DNA of 64,000 nucleotides from Gambelia wislizenii (GCA_030847615.1 JAUMIR010000001.1:447632687-447696686); one strand, 5' to 3'. Numbered from the stretch's first letter, positions 1 through 11,073 are shown. Program-made: numbers and translations. Notes: generated by a model from the sequence alone, not told the origin.

Positions 1-163
1 TGATGCCCGTCCCTGCCGGTACTGTTGCGGTACCGCAGGGACATTTGAGTGTTATATTTCGGTGATTTTTACTCACGAAAGTTGATCGTGAGTAAAAATC
101 GCTGAAATATAACACTCAGATGTCCCTGTGGTACCGCAACAGTACCGGCAGGGACGGGCATCA
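1..163. repeat. Near-perfect inverted repeat (hairpin), 78-bp arms
   Basis: Bases 1-78 and 86-163 are reverse complements with about 4 mismatches in 78, separated by a 7-base loop (79-85). The outer arm parts are GC-rich (TGATGCCCGTCCCTGCCGG), the inner parts AT-rich. The left boundary is the window edge, so the palindrome may extend outside. A foldback MITE is the simplest reading. An ORF starting at 120 runs through the right arm but looks like a chance frame. Confidence 0.85.
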
Positions 164-1269
164 TGCGAAAGGGACGCCCTGCAGCGCAGCAGCCTCGCAA
201 CGTGGTGAGGCTGCTTCCGTTACATTTAAGACGTCCGAAAAAGTCCTCAGTCTGACTGTTCTTCAGTTTTCTCAGTTACATGAATGGATTGCAACATTTT
301 CTTTGTATTTCCCAAGGAGAGGCTCATGGCAAGGATGCCAGATGGCAGCCAGAAATAGAAAAGTTACAGAATGTCCACTCTTCTTATTTAACTTCCCTTC
401 TGTTTACTTTTAAGTAAATGCCAACTTGTTCAATGGGATTTACTTGCAAGTAAGTTAGTGCATAGGTTTCTAGGAAAAAACCCACAAAGGACAAAATTAC
501 AATTGGATTACGTTGCCTATGAGACTCACTAAATTTTAACAGAAGTGATTCTTCCATCTCCAGTCTCCCTCCATCTAGGAGGGTGAATTAGAGAGATCCC
601 TAGTGAGGTCCTGGAGGGGCTTTGTGGACCAGATTTAGCTAACAGGCGGGATGTTTGCCTCCTCACACTACTTGAGGATTGACACAACCAAGATACAGAT
701 CTGTATCAATGTTTCTGTTGTCCTTCTGCCCCATTACTGTAGGTCATTTGGGAGATATTGTATTTTTCTGTGCAACAGTAAATTCCACTTTGCAGAGATA
801 ACTAACTACTCTGTCCTTGTTTCTACCATTCTTGAAAGAGAAACAAGTGGTGCCCCAATTTTATCAGAAATTCCTGTCTCTCCTAATTCACTTCAATTAC
901 TGATTCACTTCTTGGACAGCACTGTGTGTGTGTGTTCCAGTTCCACCAAAAGTGCAGAAAATGTTGGAAGTGGAGTGCAACCATGCTAGTTCTAAGGTCT
1001 ATACCCCTACAGGGAGTGATAATACTAGAGAAAAGTAGCTAAAGTCCCCTGGAGTCCTCTCTTTATCTTGTCTAATCTGTCTCTTCCTTCCTAATAAACT
1101 GGCATTCTCAGAATAATTTGACTTCCTTCCACTCTCAATCCAGAATCTCTTTCTCCTTGGCTTGTAGCTAGCCATAGCATCCCAACCTTGTATCTCTGTC
1201 GCTAGGCATAATTTGTATAATAAACATCTTTATATTTGCTCAAAATAGTTTTGGTGCTTATTCCAAGTA
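164..1269. other. No gene recognised (intron)
   Basis: No exon of the neighbouring gene and no repeat that I can name. The part at about 1060-1266 has AATAAA-type sites and a T-rich end that could be a decayed LTR or LINE 3' end, but no boundaries are visible. A short GT run lies near 923-934. Confidence 0.5.
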
Positions 1270-1669
1270 CAGTTGTCCCTTCATATTAATGGTTTTCACA
1301 TTTGCAGTTTTGCATATTTACGGTTTGTAGCTGCTGCTCAACTAGCTCAAATTCCAAGACCCCACCCTTCTCCCCTCTCTTCCTGTCCTGGCAACAAAAC
1401 AACTCCAGCTTGCTTTCTTACCTTGCACCAAAACATCACTGTCCGTTACTTTAAACCTTACTGTTTTAAAATGGGCAGTGCTGTTTTGGTGCAAGGTAAG
1501 AAAGCAAGCTGGAGTTGTGTGGTGGCAGGTATTGGCAGTCCTGTTGGCAGGAGAGGAGTCTACAAAACTGTAGTGTAATATGCAAGTTGGGGGCGGGGCT
1601 TATTTGTGTTTTTTTCACTTTTGTGGTGGTGCTCCATCCCTAACCTCAGCGAATATGAAGGGACAACTG
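1270..1669. mobile_element. Tigger/pogo-like MITE with TA target duplication
   Basis: Terminal inverted repeats CAGTTGTCCCTTCATATT and its complement lie at the two ends, flanked by TA at 1268-1269 and 1670-1671. The interior is a second inverted repeat: the roughly 40 bases at 1397-1437 recur reversed at 1480-1518. Tigger/pogo elements have TIRs of this type and a TA duplication. No transposase is encoded. Confidence 0.8.
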
Positions 1670-1897
1670 TATCAGCATTCATGCGTTTCCAACAGGGTAA
1701 AAGAGCACAGAATACATCTTGGGTACAGAATTTAGCTTCCCATGGATCTTTGGTACTGTAAATTTAAAAGAAGGTTTCTACCCTTTCAGCTTGTGAAAAT
1801 TTGCTTCATAGTTTATGAGCTTAATTTGCTAAAATTGCAAAAGGCCTGGCAGCTAAACAAATCATAACAGTTGTGGCTGAAACTATGAAGTTCCCCA

Positions 1898-2140
1898 TGA
1901 CTGTTGTGGCTGCTATGTTCCTTCAAGTGTTTCCGACTCATGGCAACCCTAAGGTGAATCTATCATGGGGTTTTCTTGGCAAGATTTGTTCAGAGTGGTT
2001 TGTCTTTGCCTTCCTCTAAGGCTGAGAGAATGTGACTTGCCCAAGGTCACCCAGTGGGTTTCCATAGCTGAGCAGGGATTTGAACCCTTGCCTCCAGAGT
2101 CATAGTCCAACACTCAAACAACTACACCACGGTAGCTCCT
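1898..2140 (-). mobile_element. tRNA-derived SINE with Bov-B-like tail (Sauria-SINE-like)
   Basis: Reads on the minus strand as a tRNA-like head ending near 2140 (GTGTAGT... with a B-box-like GGTTCAAATCCC-type stretch), a middle part with the CACTGGGTGACCTTGGGCAA motif, and a tail resembling the 3' end of Bov-B/RTE LINEs near 1900-1930. The same repeat recurs at 13.05, 15.7 and 22.9 kb, which confirms an interspersed family. Confidence 0.8.
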
Positions 2141-2255
2141 AAAATACATTATGCAAACTAGCAAAAAGTTGGGTGTGTGTGGACAGAATCAGCCATGGCA
2201 AATGAAAGCATTTATGGAATTATGTGTGTACAGGAGGCAGAATCCAGATTTTCAA

Positions 2256-2400
2256 GAATCCAGATTGAGAAGTCAAAGGCTTTCACAGCCAGCATCCATA
2301 GGTTTTCCATGGTTTTTTTCTGGGCTGTGAAGCCATGTTCTGGAAGAGTTTATTCCTGACATTTCTCCTGCATCTGTGGCTGGCATCTTCAGAGACAGAT
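2256..2400. mobile_element. Penelope-like element terminus (partial)
   Basis: Shares the GAAGTC(A/G)AAGGCTTTCAC start and the ATGTTCTGGAA...GTTTATTCCTGA core with the better-preserved copies at 31772-31925 and 62442-63043. Only one terminus is present and no reverse transcriptase remains. Assignment to Penelope rests on the 62.4 kb copy, which has coding remnants. Confidence 0.6.
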
Positions 2401-2449
2401 TGAGTTTAAATTGCCTGGACTCAGAATTTGGATTTATATAAATTCGTTA

Positions 2450-2952
2450 CAGTGCAATCCTAACACAAAGACAGGCCTGCTGGAGTAGGTTAGAATGAAG
2501 TGTAGGGCACTTTTTGACAGCTTAACTGGCCTTAGGTCAACTGAACTTCCCTCATACCAGCATAAACCCCTTGTGCTGGCTGATTTCAGAGATCAACCAG
2601 CTGAAAGATCAGCCAGCACAAGGGCTGATATCAGCTGGTTGAAGAGCCAAAAAAGGAAAGAGAAAGGGTAGAGTGGGGAGGAACCAAGTTACACCACATC
2701 CAAATCTTGCTCAGCCCAGAGACACAACCCCTGTGCAGGTACAAAGTTAGGTCAAAATTAGGGTTGGCCTAAGAAATTTCCAACACATAGAAACCAATGG
2801 AACTCCACCAAAATAAAATTCCTGGGTCTTAGTCCATCAGCCGGAGCCATACCTATCCTGGAAGGACTGAGAGTTGAGTACAGTACTGCTTCAGCTGACT
2901 GAATGTCAGCTCAGCTGGCTCTTGGCCCACTTGATGAGTTAGGATTACACTG
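2450..2952. mobile_element. MITE with CAGTGYAATCCTAAC termini and TTA duplication
   Basis: Left end CAGTGCAATCCTAAC and right end complement of CAGTGTAATCCTAAC are flanked by TTA at 2447-2449 and 2953-2955. An internal 16-17 base palindrome (2568-2584 against 2608-2624) surrounds a short spacer. The 3-bp TTA duplication fits PIF/Harbinger, but the superfamily is inferred only from this. Non-autonomous. Confidence 0.7.
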
Positions 2953-2956
2953 TTAG

Positions 2957-3003
2957 CTGGCTGGTTGATTGACTGATAAATTGATTGATAGATGGATTGA
3001 TTG
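2957..3003. repeat. Imperfect tetranucleotide repeat (GATT/GATA type)
   Basis: A decayed run of GGTTGATTGACTGATAAATT-like units between the MITE and the first visible exon. Low-complexity sequence. Confidence 0.6.
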
Positions 3004-3154
3004 CATGACACAGCCTAGGCTCTGGGATATTTAAACCAGTTGCGGAAACTGAATGGGAGGTGAGCTCTGGGGTTCTTATCTGAACAGGCCTAAATGTGGG
3101 AATGGGATCCCTTCTGTCTGTGTTAAGACCGTTCTCTTGTCTGTTCTGTTTCAG

Positions 3155-3298
3155 AATGTGCTGGTGAATGACAACTTCATCAAGCTTCTGGATTTAGTCT
3201 CAGAAGTACGCCCCGAGCTGGATGTCATCTATGGAGGAATTGGAGGCCACATTGCCAAGAAAATAGAACAGCGTCCAGATACTATGAAGCTGATTCAG
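3155..3298 (+). CDS. LRRC74A: LRRC74A-like: internal coding exon, end of the LRR domain
   Basis: A 144-base phase 0-0 exon encoding 48 residues, from NVLVNDNFIKLLDLV to DTMKLIQ. The acceptor is strong (CTGTTCTGTTTCAG before 3155) and the donor is GTGAGG after 3298. The leucine spacing and the NVLVN...FIKLLD stretch fit the end of a ribonuclease-inhibitor-type LRR array, and the peptide resembles what I remember of the LRRC74A segment between the LRRs and the EF-hand-like region. It reads in frame into the exon at 17139 across a 13.8 kb intron. Earlier LRR exons are upstream of the window. The gene name comes from remembered similarity; LRRC74B is the main alternative, but I recall it ending before this region. 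LRRC74A function is poorly known. Confidence 0.75.
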
Positions 3299-4650
3299 GT
3301 GAGGGTCTTTTAGTTCTCTCTTACAATGAATGCATTTCTGTCATGCTGTTTTCAGGAGCTCCTGAAAGCATCAGAAGAACAGGGCCACATTCAGTGCAAT
3401 GATGATGGCTTATCCCATTTTGAAGCAAAAGAATTAGTACACATTGCCATATAAAGGGCGTGTTAGTGTGCCCTACTAGCCCCTCCTCGCGATATCTCAT
3501 AATTGGAAATATTGGAAACTTTTTGGGATCAGGTTGGCTGGGGCAAATGAAAGGTCTGTTGACAGTCACAGTGACCTGGGATGTGTCTAGAACTATAATG
3601 GCAAAAAAGCCCAAGTAGGATGATGAGGAAAGCCTCTTAGTAAACACAGTTGTTAAGGAGGTATGTACTGATGTACTGATCCTTTCTTCTAGCCTTGGGC
3701 ATTTCAGCAATGATTCAATCAAGCAATTAAGTGACCATTCCTTAATCTATACTCTACAGATATCTCTCCTATACCTCCTCCTGTTCAACTTTACGATGTT
3801 GTCACAAACCCATCAATTTCTATATCCCAGCAATTAAAGTAATCAGTTGAGTTTTGGTTTCCTTTGTCTATCCCGTGGGAAAGCCTTCCAGGCTTTGTCA
3901 AAACCAGAGTACCTCTTCAGGATATGAAATAGGGTATAAATATTAGTCCCCTAAAATTAGTAAAATGTGCCACAGTGGATAAACCCAACCACTCTATTTC
4001 TCGGCGCACCCTGAATCGGAACTTCCTGTGCCACCCTCAGACACTTGTCTGAGTAGCTTCACTGCATGTAACTCTTCTCTTCAAGACTTGTAATTATCAC
4101 CCTATATTCCCAAATCTCTCCCTCTATCTAATCTTTCTGCCTTACTTTGCTATAGGCTTGTATGGTTCTTAAGCACATGCGTTGTGTATGTTAGTTCACT
4201 TTGGTGTTATTCCAGTAACATACTTTATTTCACTTTAACTGGAGTGCTCTCTACAGTTAGTACTGGTATACATAGGTGAAAAGATCTCTGGAGTTATCCT
4301 CCTCTCTCAGGCTTCCTTTGAGCTAATAATTCCCCCAGATAATAAAGGAGAATTTGGCATCATGGTGGGGCTCTAAAGCACCCCCACCCCTTAGGATAAC
4401 AGGTCCTTCCCCTCCCCCTCCACCACATAAGACAACGTTAAGGAAGTGGAATAATATGCATTTCCATCAAAAGGTAGGTTATCTCCATTAAATCCAGGAT
4501 CTAAAATTATTCTAGTGCACCAGCTATGGGGAAATTATTGGCAAAAGCTATGGAAAAAGAAGAAACTTGCTTTCCTTACATGAAGTTCAGTTTTTGTAGC
4601 AGTAAATCCTAATTAGTTGGTCATAGATCACATCTTCTACATATCTTCCA
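3299..4650. other. Intron sequence, no recognised feature
   Basis: First 1.35 kb of the large intron. ORFs here, including a minus-strand one at 3321-3722, have no recognisable domain or splice context. No repeat family was identified. Confidence 0.5.
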
Positions 4651-4691
4651 ATAAGAATAAGAATAAGAATAAGAATAAGAATAAGAATAAA
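4651..4691. repeat. (AATAAG)n microsatellite
   Basis: About seven tandem copies of the hexamer AATAAG, directly at the 3' end of a minus-strand L2 fragment, so it is probably expanded from the LINE tail. Confidence 0.9.
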
Positions 4692-5340
4692 TTATTTCTT
4701 ACCCACCTCCTCTCCCCAAAACTTAAGGCCCAGTACAATATGAATTAAAATACATACAATATATAACATAAAATCATTAAAACACACAAGTAAAAACAAA
4801 TAAGATTAAAATAAACTTTACATTAAAATCATCCATACACATTTAAAATTCATAGATTAAAATCAACAGGGTAGGCCTGCCAGAAGAGATAGGTCTTTAG
4901 TAACATTTTAAATTCCGACAGCCTGTTTAGCTGTCGAATCTCTACCAGCAGGCCATTCCACTGTCTGGTGGCAGCTGATGAAAAGGACCTCTGGGTGACA
5001 GTTGTCAGTCTAGTCCTGGCTGGTTGAAGTAAATGTCCCCCAAAGGACTTGAGTGTACAGGGCAGATTGTATGGGAGAAGGCAATCCTGAAGGTAACCTG
5101 AACCCAAACCATGTAGGGCTTTAAAGATAATAACCAACACTTTGTACTTTGCCTGGAAATATGCTCACTCCTGGATGTACCTGTAACCAATCTGGCTGCC
5201 ATATTTTGAACTAATTGGAGTTTATGAACTTGGTACAGGGGTAGCCCAATGTACAGCACATTGCAGAAGTCCAACCATGAGGTCACCAGCGTGTGCACTA
5301 CCATCTTTAGGTCTGCACTACTATTGCAGAAACACTGTCC
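4692..5340 (-). mobile_element. L2-type LINE fragment, 3' end of ORF2 (decayed)
   Basis: Minus-strand frames at 5005-5304 and 4850-5140 together give the C-terminal region after the reverse transcriptase of L2/CR1 elements: VTSWLDFCNVLYIGLPL, KLQLVQNMAARLVTG, then FKALHGLGSGYLQDCLLPY and RQWNGLL. A frameshift separates the two blocks. The AT-rich 4692-4850 part is the 3' UTR. Inactive, 5' truncated copy. Confidence 0.8.
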
Positions 5341-6177
5341 AGAATCCTGGCATTGTCTTAAGTTCCCCAGTGAAGTGGTCCGACATTTTTCTCTGGTGCA
5401 CCACGTGCTTATTTATTTCATGATCATGGAAGCAAAGCTGCACAGACAGAGCCATTGCATATCTGATTGCATAACTTTGCTATCAACCTAAGAGTTGTGT
5501 AATACAATCAAGGTGTAACTCTGCATGCATACACTGTGCAACCCAGATGTAGGATCTTAGCCATTGTATTTTGAAATAGGAACATGTCAATAGATTTTTT
5601 CTCTCTCTTTTATTAGCCCTGATGAAAAGAAAACCAGTTGGGGATGGATGGGAGAGCTAAGCCTCTCCCTCCCATGCATGCTAGTACTGATCCAGACTTG
5701 GGCACACATGCTTTACTATAGTTTTTTTTTTTAAGGAAGCTTATACTGCACAATACATACTTAACATATGGTGTAGTTTAACCCTTAGACAAGACCAAAG
5801 GTTACAAATTTTCAAGCCATCCTGGACATCAGTTCTGTCTGTCTGTCTGACTACCTTCAGCTCCTACTTATATTCCATTCTGTTCTTCACTGGGCACCTT
5901 CACCAAGAGTCTTTCCCAGAAAAATCCCCTGCTTGATTTCATCCTATTATGAAAGACAAGAATGCTCCATATTGTCACAAAATCGTCACATATTCCTTCA
6001 GTTTCCAAAGCAACAGCTAGCACCGTCTCTTGTCACTACCTTGCTGCCTCTGTTGGATGACTCAAAATGGGTCTGTTTTAATTCAGCCTTTAAGCTAAGT
6101 ATATACAGTATCCTGGCACATCAGAGTTTGGATGAAAAGTCATTACACTCACAGTGATAACATGCCATAATCACAAA
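5341..6177. other. Intron sequence, no gene
   Basis: Unassigned except for a short (CTGT)n run at about 5833-5849 and a T-run near 5721. No exon-like frame with splice sites was seen. Confidence 0.5.
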
Positions 6178-7373
6178 AAGTCAACATGGGTTTCAGAGAA
6201 ACAAGTCATGCCAGACTAATCTAATCTCTTTTTTTTGATAAAATTACCAGCTTGGTAGGTGAAGGGAACGCTGTGGATATCGTATACCTTGATTTCAGTA
6301 AGGCCTTTGACAAGGTTTCCCATGACATTCTTGCAAACAAGCTTGTAAAATGTGGGCTAGACAAAATAACTGTTCAATGGATTTGTAATTGGTTGACCGG
6401 CCGAACCCAAAGGGTGCTCAGCAGTGGCTCCTCTTCGTCTTGGAAAGATGTGACCAGTGGAGTGCCACAAGGTTCTGTCCTGGGCCCAGTGCTATTCAAC
6501 ATCTTTATCAATGACTTGGATGAGGGAATTAGGGGCAGAAGGAACCAAATTAGGAGGAGTAGCTAATACCCTAGAGGACAGGATCAAAATTCAAAATGAC
6601 CTGGAGAGACTGGAGAGCTGGGCCAGAGCTAACAAAATGAAATTCAACACAGAGAAATGTAAGGTACTGAACTTAGGGCGAAAAAATGAAATGCATAGAT
6701 ATAAGATGGGGGAGACCTGGCTGAATGAGACTACATGCGAAAGGGATCTAGGAGTCCTAGTAGACCACAAGTTGAACATGAGTCAACAGTGTGATGCAGC
6801 AGCTAAAAAGGCCAATGTGATTTTGGGCTGCATCAATAGAAGTATAGTGTCCAAATCAAGGGAAGTAATAGTGCCGCTCTATTCTGCCTTGGTCAGACCT
6901 CACCTAGAATACTGTGTCCAGTTCTGGGCACCACAATTCAAAAAGGATATGGACAAATTGGAGCATGTGCAAAGAAGGGCGACTAAAATGGTGAAAGGTC
7001 TGGAAACAATGCCTTATGAGGAGAGACTTAAGGAGTTGGGTATGTTTAGCCTGGAAAAAAGATGGTTAAGAGGCGATACGATAGCCCTGTTTAAGTATTT
7101 GAAGGGGTGTCACGTTGAGGATGGAGCAGGCTTGTTTTCTGCTGCTCCAGAGACTGGAACACGGAGCAATGGATGCAAGCTCCAGGAACAGAGATCCCAC
7201 CTCCTCGGAGCGTGGTGGGGTCTCCTTCCTTGGAGGTCTTTAAACAGAGGCTGGATGGCCATCTGTCGGGGATGCTTTGATCATGATTTCCTACGTGGCA
7301 GGGGGTTGGACTGGATGGCTCTTGGGGTCTCTTCCAACTCTACAATTCTATGATTCTATGATTCTATTTCTAT
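6178..7373 (+). pseudogene. CR1 LINE copy: reverse transcriptase and 3' end, inactivated
   Basis: Translates as the CR1 reverse transcriptase from [15 protein letters not shown] (6276) through [15 protein letters not shown] to [45 protein letters not shown] and [15 protein letters not shown], in two frames. It ends in the (ATTCTATG)n-type tail typical of CR1 (7345-7370). At about 6525-6545 the segment that should carry the catalytic FADD motif is missing and the frame shifts, so the copy cannot encode an active polymerase. 5' truncated. Confidence 0.9.
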
Positions 7374-7854
7374 ATAGGCCATGGTTTTTTTAATATCTGC
7401 TGAAAGAAGTTATTGTATTACCTGGCATTCCTGACCACTGATTATTTTTTTTGGGGGGGGGGAGGAAGAGTTCATCTTCAGAAAAACAGATCTGTTGCTA
7501 TTTTAAACATTCCTAAGTGTGGTGTGGGACAGCTGAGCAGTGTAACATGTTACCAAGAAAGAAGTAGTACTCTGTATGCAAAATATCCCATGCTCAACTT
7601 CTGGCATCCCCAGATAAGGCTAGAAAAAAGACCCTGGTTAGAAACTCTGGATGGCCACTGCCAAGTAGTGTAGATAGAACTGAACTGGATAGATCAGTCA
7701 TCTGATACAGTATAAATCAGCCAGTTTTATTGCATTATAGCTCCTTAGAATTTTACCAGGAAAACAAAGAAAACGGGGAAATGAACTTACTAATCAAACT
7801 AATTCATTAAATGCACAACTTACAGTAATACTTTTAAAACTTTTGATCCTTTTA
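7374..7854. other. Intron sequence, no gene
   Basis: No recognised feature apart from a G-run at 7452-7461. Confidence 0.5.
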
Positions 7855-7963
7855 TAGAATCATAGAATCATGGAGTTGGAAGAGACCACAAGGGCTATCT
7901 AGTCCAACCCCCTGCCATGCAGGAATACACAATCAAATCATTCCCGACAGATGGCCATCCAGC
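7855..7963 (-). mobile_element. CR1 LINE 3' end, short
   Basis: ATAGAATCATAGAATCATGG start and the GAGTTGGAAGAGACC, CCCCTGCCATGCAGGAA and GATGGCCATCCAGC landmarks are the reverse complement of the CR1 3' terminus. About 110 bases, severely 5' truncated. Confidence 0.85.
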
Positions 7964-8195
7964 TTCTGTTTATTTGGCACCAATAGAAAATAAAGCTACT
8001 TGTTTCAATTACATGAGGATCTCAGTAAATACAGTTTCTGATTTTCCTAATTTCAAAATCATGCATTCTTTACAACCCTCACCAGATGGTGCTGTTGGGT
8101 TGGATAATATTATTGCTTTTTGACAGCAAATGATGTTCTCCAACTTGGTCTGTTCATATTTCCTACACCTTGAGCACAAAGCTCAGAAGTAACTA

Positions 8196-8409
8196 TAGTT
8201 GTCCCTCTGTATCCACGGATTAAAGTATTCACGGCTTGAAAATATTCTTTAAAAAATAATAATCCAAAAAGCAAACCTTGATTTTGCCACATTATATAAG
8301 GGACACCATTTTGCTATGCCATTGCATATAGTGGGGCTTGAGTATTCACAGATTTTGGTATCCACGGGAGTCCTGGAACCAAACCCCAGTGAATATGAAG
8401 GGACAACTG
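8196..8409. mobile_element. Tigger/pogo-like MITE with TA duplication
   Basis: Ends TAGTTGTCCCTCTGTATCC and the complement of CAGTTGTCCCTTCATATTC, flanked by TA (8194-8195 and 8410-8411). The internal GTATCCACGG-type arm is typical of Tigger-derived MITEs. Same termini as the element at 1270. Confidence 0.85.
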
Positions 8410-8536
8410 TAGTTACAAATACCATTTTTATTATATTTTCTATTAAATTTTAAACAGAAAATATACAAGAATACAAAACAGTATAACAGTAATACTAAAT
8501 ATTCAAAAATAAAAAAGATGAAAAAGAGAACATAGA

Positions 8537-9142
8537 GAACATAGAAAAATGGCAATGTTGCAGATTTATAAGACTGGATTAAAAAAATACAAGACATGAT
8601 GGAAGCTGAAAGATTTTCTTTACTATTATCACAAAGACCCACAAATACCAAAAAAGACTGGAAACTTGCAATAAAATATCAAGAGGAGAGATGGATAAAA
8701 AGACCTTGGGAAATCTATCTATATTCCTACTTAAATAGGATGAGTTCAAAATTACTAAGACCAAACTCTATAATTTATTATAGTTGTGTATGATTGTTAA
8801 AATCTCTAGTTGAATGATAGATGTTTATCAGAGAACATAGAAATCTCTGTTGTCTCTCATACAGGTTTTTTGTTCAGAAGCTAGATAAGTAAAAACAATA
8901 AATATTATGACTAGAACAGTAACTATGAGGAAGTTCAAAAGTTTTATGTTTAGTTTAGAGATATTGTATGCTGTTTGTGTTTGCTTTTTTTAGTTTTGCT
9001 TTAATAACTTTTATTAGGTATTGTATGCATTTTAGCATATTCAATTATATTATTTGTTTTATTTGTCCTATATGATTTTTGTATTTTTCATGATTTTTTC
9101 TTATAAAGCTTGTGTTGTTTCTGTTCTGAAAAAATAAAATTA
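8537..9142 (+). mobile_element. L1 LINE 3' fragment with target-site duplication
   Basis: The plus-strand frame from about 8560 (MMEAERFSLLLSQRP, TNTKKDWKLAIKYQEERW) matches the L1 ORF2 C-terminus, followed by an AT-rich UTR ending GAAAAAATAAAATT. A duplication of about 15 bases, AAAAAGAGAACATAG, stands at 8521-8535 and again at about 9143-9157, as expected for target-primed insertion. Confidence 0.8.
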
Positions 9143-9425
9143 AAAAAGAGAACATAGAAAAGAGAAGAGAAAGAAAAAGAGAATACATGAACCTATATAA
9201 TATAGGTTCAACAACAACAAAACTACAACAAATACCTAACGCTAAACTACACTAAAATTAATACTCCATACTAAAACATTAAACTAAACTAAACAATAAA
9301 TAATACTAACAGCCCATGAAGTTCTGGCCCCCCCATCCAAACTGTAATGAACTATTAAGAGAAAAACCAGAAAAAAGACAAAAATATTATTCTACCATTA
9401 CAGATCCAACTAAATAATATTATTA

Positions 9426-10011
9426 GGGTGTTGTCTATATGGTCAAAAAATATGAACAAGATGTGAACGTATGGTGATCCGTTCAAATGGCCATTCACAC
9501 AAATACATGTCATTCGGAAGGGGGGCAGCCAAATCCACTGCAAAGTCCATGTGTGCTGCATCCAGGGCTTCGTACGGATTTTCTGAAAAGCTCCATACGA
9601 CTTCCGAATGTGTGATCATTTGAACACTCACATTCGCATAAATACAAACAGACAGTGCAATCTGATTGGCTGGACAAAGATGGGGCAGGGCTAGCAAAGA
9701 GGGAAAGCAGCTGCGGCTGCCATGTTGGATTTTCGGCTAAGCGAGGGTCTGGTAAGTCGATCAAACAGTGATTTTATACTCTTCTTTTATTCTTTCTATC
9801 TTTGTAAATACAAAGTGTTGCTTGTGTGCACCCTGGGAAAGTGTGTTTTTAAAAAAAAAAAATTGGTGGCGGCAGATTTAAAATCACGAGTAAAACACTC
9901 ACAGCCGCCATCTGGCTAGGGGGTCTTGTGGAGTTTAGGGGGGCTCTTTTGGCTGTGTAGACAGGTTGCATTGTTGCAAATGCCTGCCTTTTCAGATGTG
10001 TTTGTATTCTC
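9426..10011 (+). mobile_element. Large MITE with GGG(C/T)TTGTCTATATGG end; right end lost
   Basis: Left terminus GGGTGTTGTCTATATGG. The body aligns by eye over its whole length with the element at 62194-63454: CATTCGGAAGGGGGGC, GATTGGCTG, GCTGCCATGTTGG, a GGTAAGTCGAT-type donor, GCCGCCATC, and CTGCCTTTTCAGAT near the right end. The copy stops in a C-run at about 10008-10021 without the right terminal repeat. It lies inside a minus-strand L1. No ORF of meaning. Confidence 0.7.
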
Positions 10012-10180
10012 CCCCCCCCCTCATGTATTCAAGATCTAGGATTAACAATACCACAAATTATTGCATTGTTACTGTCCTTCTTGTTCAAAAAGTCCATGAC
10101 CGGCTTCCAATCTTTCAGAAAGTCTTCAGTTAGTTTATCCTTTAAGATCCATGTTAGCTTGGCAATTTGGGCTAACTCAG

Positions 10181-10514
10181 CAACTTAACAATCCAGTCAC
10201 CAGCCTTGTAAGTCCTGCAGCTCAATTCAGCTTCACTGTGAAGAATTATATAAATTCCCAGGCATGCACCTCCATCCAACAACCCCCAACTCCTGCCAAG
10301 TCAGGGAGCTATCTAGGAGGCTACACATCTGCCCCATGGGATCCTTCTGTATCTTTATAAGCATAAAGATATGAATAAATCATGTGAAGTGAAGCAGCAT
10401 ATAGTTCGTGCTGCTAACAGTTGGCCATCGTGGCCAGAGTCTGAAGTAACTAGTTACAAATACTAAGTGGTTTATAATTACAATTCCTTTCTGCAACAAA
10501 AAAAATAATTGACT
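10181..10514. other. Unassigned intron sequence
   Basis: No exon, no recognised repeat. AT-rich toward 10510. Confidence 0.5.
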
Positions 10515-11073
10515 AAGGACTTTATCAGACCACCCCCCCAAAACCCTGTCCTTGTGCCAGCATAACTTTTCCATTTTTATGCCAGCAAAAGAATTCCCCC
10601 AGCCACACTTACCCTCCTTCCTGTCCAAAGGTTTCCCAGCAATGAACAGAGCTCCACTCACTTCCTCATTCAAAATCTCGCAGATTCTCACAAGACACTC
10701 ATGTGGGAAATTAAAAAAATCAAAATCAAAATAAACACACAAAAAATTACAAAAAGCACATACACACACTTTAAAAGTTACAAGTAAACCAGGAGGGTGA
10801 TAAAAAGTGTGTCACCTACCTGGATGTCGCAATCTCACCCGGAAGTGTTCTGGCTGGACCAGTCATTGACGCTGCATTCATGTGAGTTAAATGGTGCAAG
10901 GTTTCATACGCCAGCAATGCTGGCACAAAAGTACTATGGCCGATCTATTGACGGCTTAAGTATGATTTTTTGACTTGACATAAACGTGAAAGGGCGATGT
11001 CTGACATGCACACCCTTTTGCGTTTATGTGGTGTTGTTATGATGCCGTATTTAGTGAGTCTGATAACATCCTT
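10515..11073. mobile_element. MITE with AAGGAYKTTATCAGAC termini
   Basis: Left end AAGGACTTTATCAGACC and right end complement of AAGGATGTTATCAGACTC. A closely related copy lies at 29154-29575 (shared GCAATGAACAGAGCTCC, GTGTGTC, GATGTCGCAATCTCA and GGACCA...CATTGACGCTGCATTC landmarks). No clear target duplication. Superfamily unknown; hAT- and Harbinger-derived MITEs are both possible. Confidence 0.75.

Larger units (their letters stand above)
8412..10180 (-). mobile_element. L1 LINE 3' end on the minus strand, interrupted twice
   Basis: Segments 8412-8536, 9143-9425 and about 10012-10180 appear to belong to one minus-strand L1. The last segment, read on the minus strand, matches the L1 ORF2 C-terminal style (LTEDF-type then WKP-type residues) and the rest is an AT-rich 3' UTR. 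A plus-strand L1 (8537-9142) and a MITE (9426-10011) sit inside. The assignment of the UTR segments is from context. Confidence 0.55.

Noticed and set aside
120..413. 97-codon ORF at the window start
   Set aside because: It crosses the right arm of the hairpin and has no domain or splice context.
1060..1266. LTR-like 3' end with AATAAA sites
   Set aside because: No TG/CA boundary, no second copy in the window and no duplication.
3321..3722. 133-codon minus-strand ORF next to the first exon
   Set aside because: No recognisable protein, antisense in the intron, no regulatory signal.
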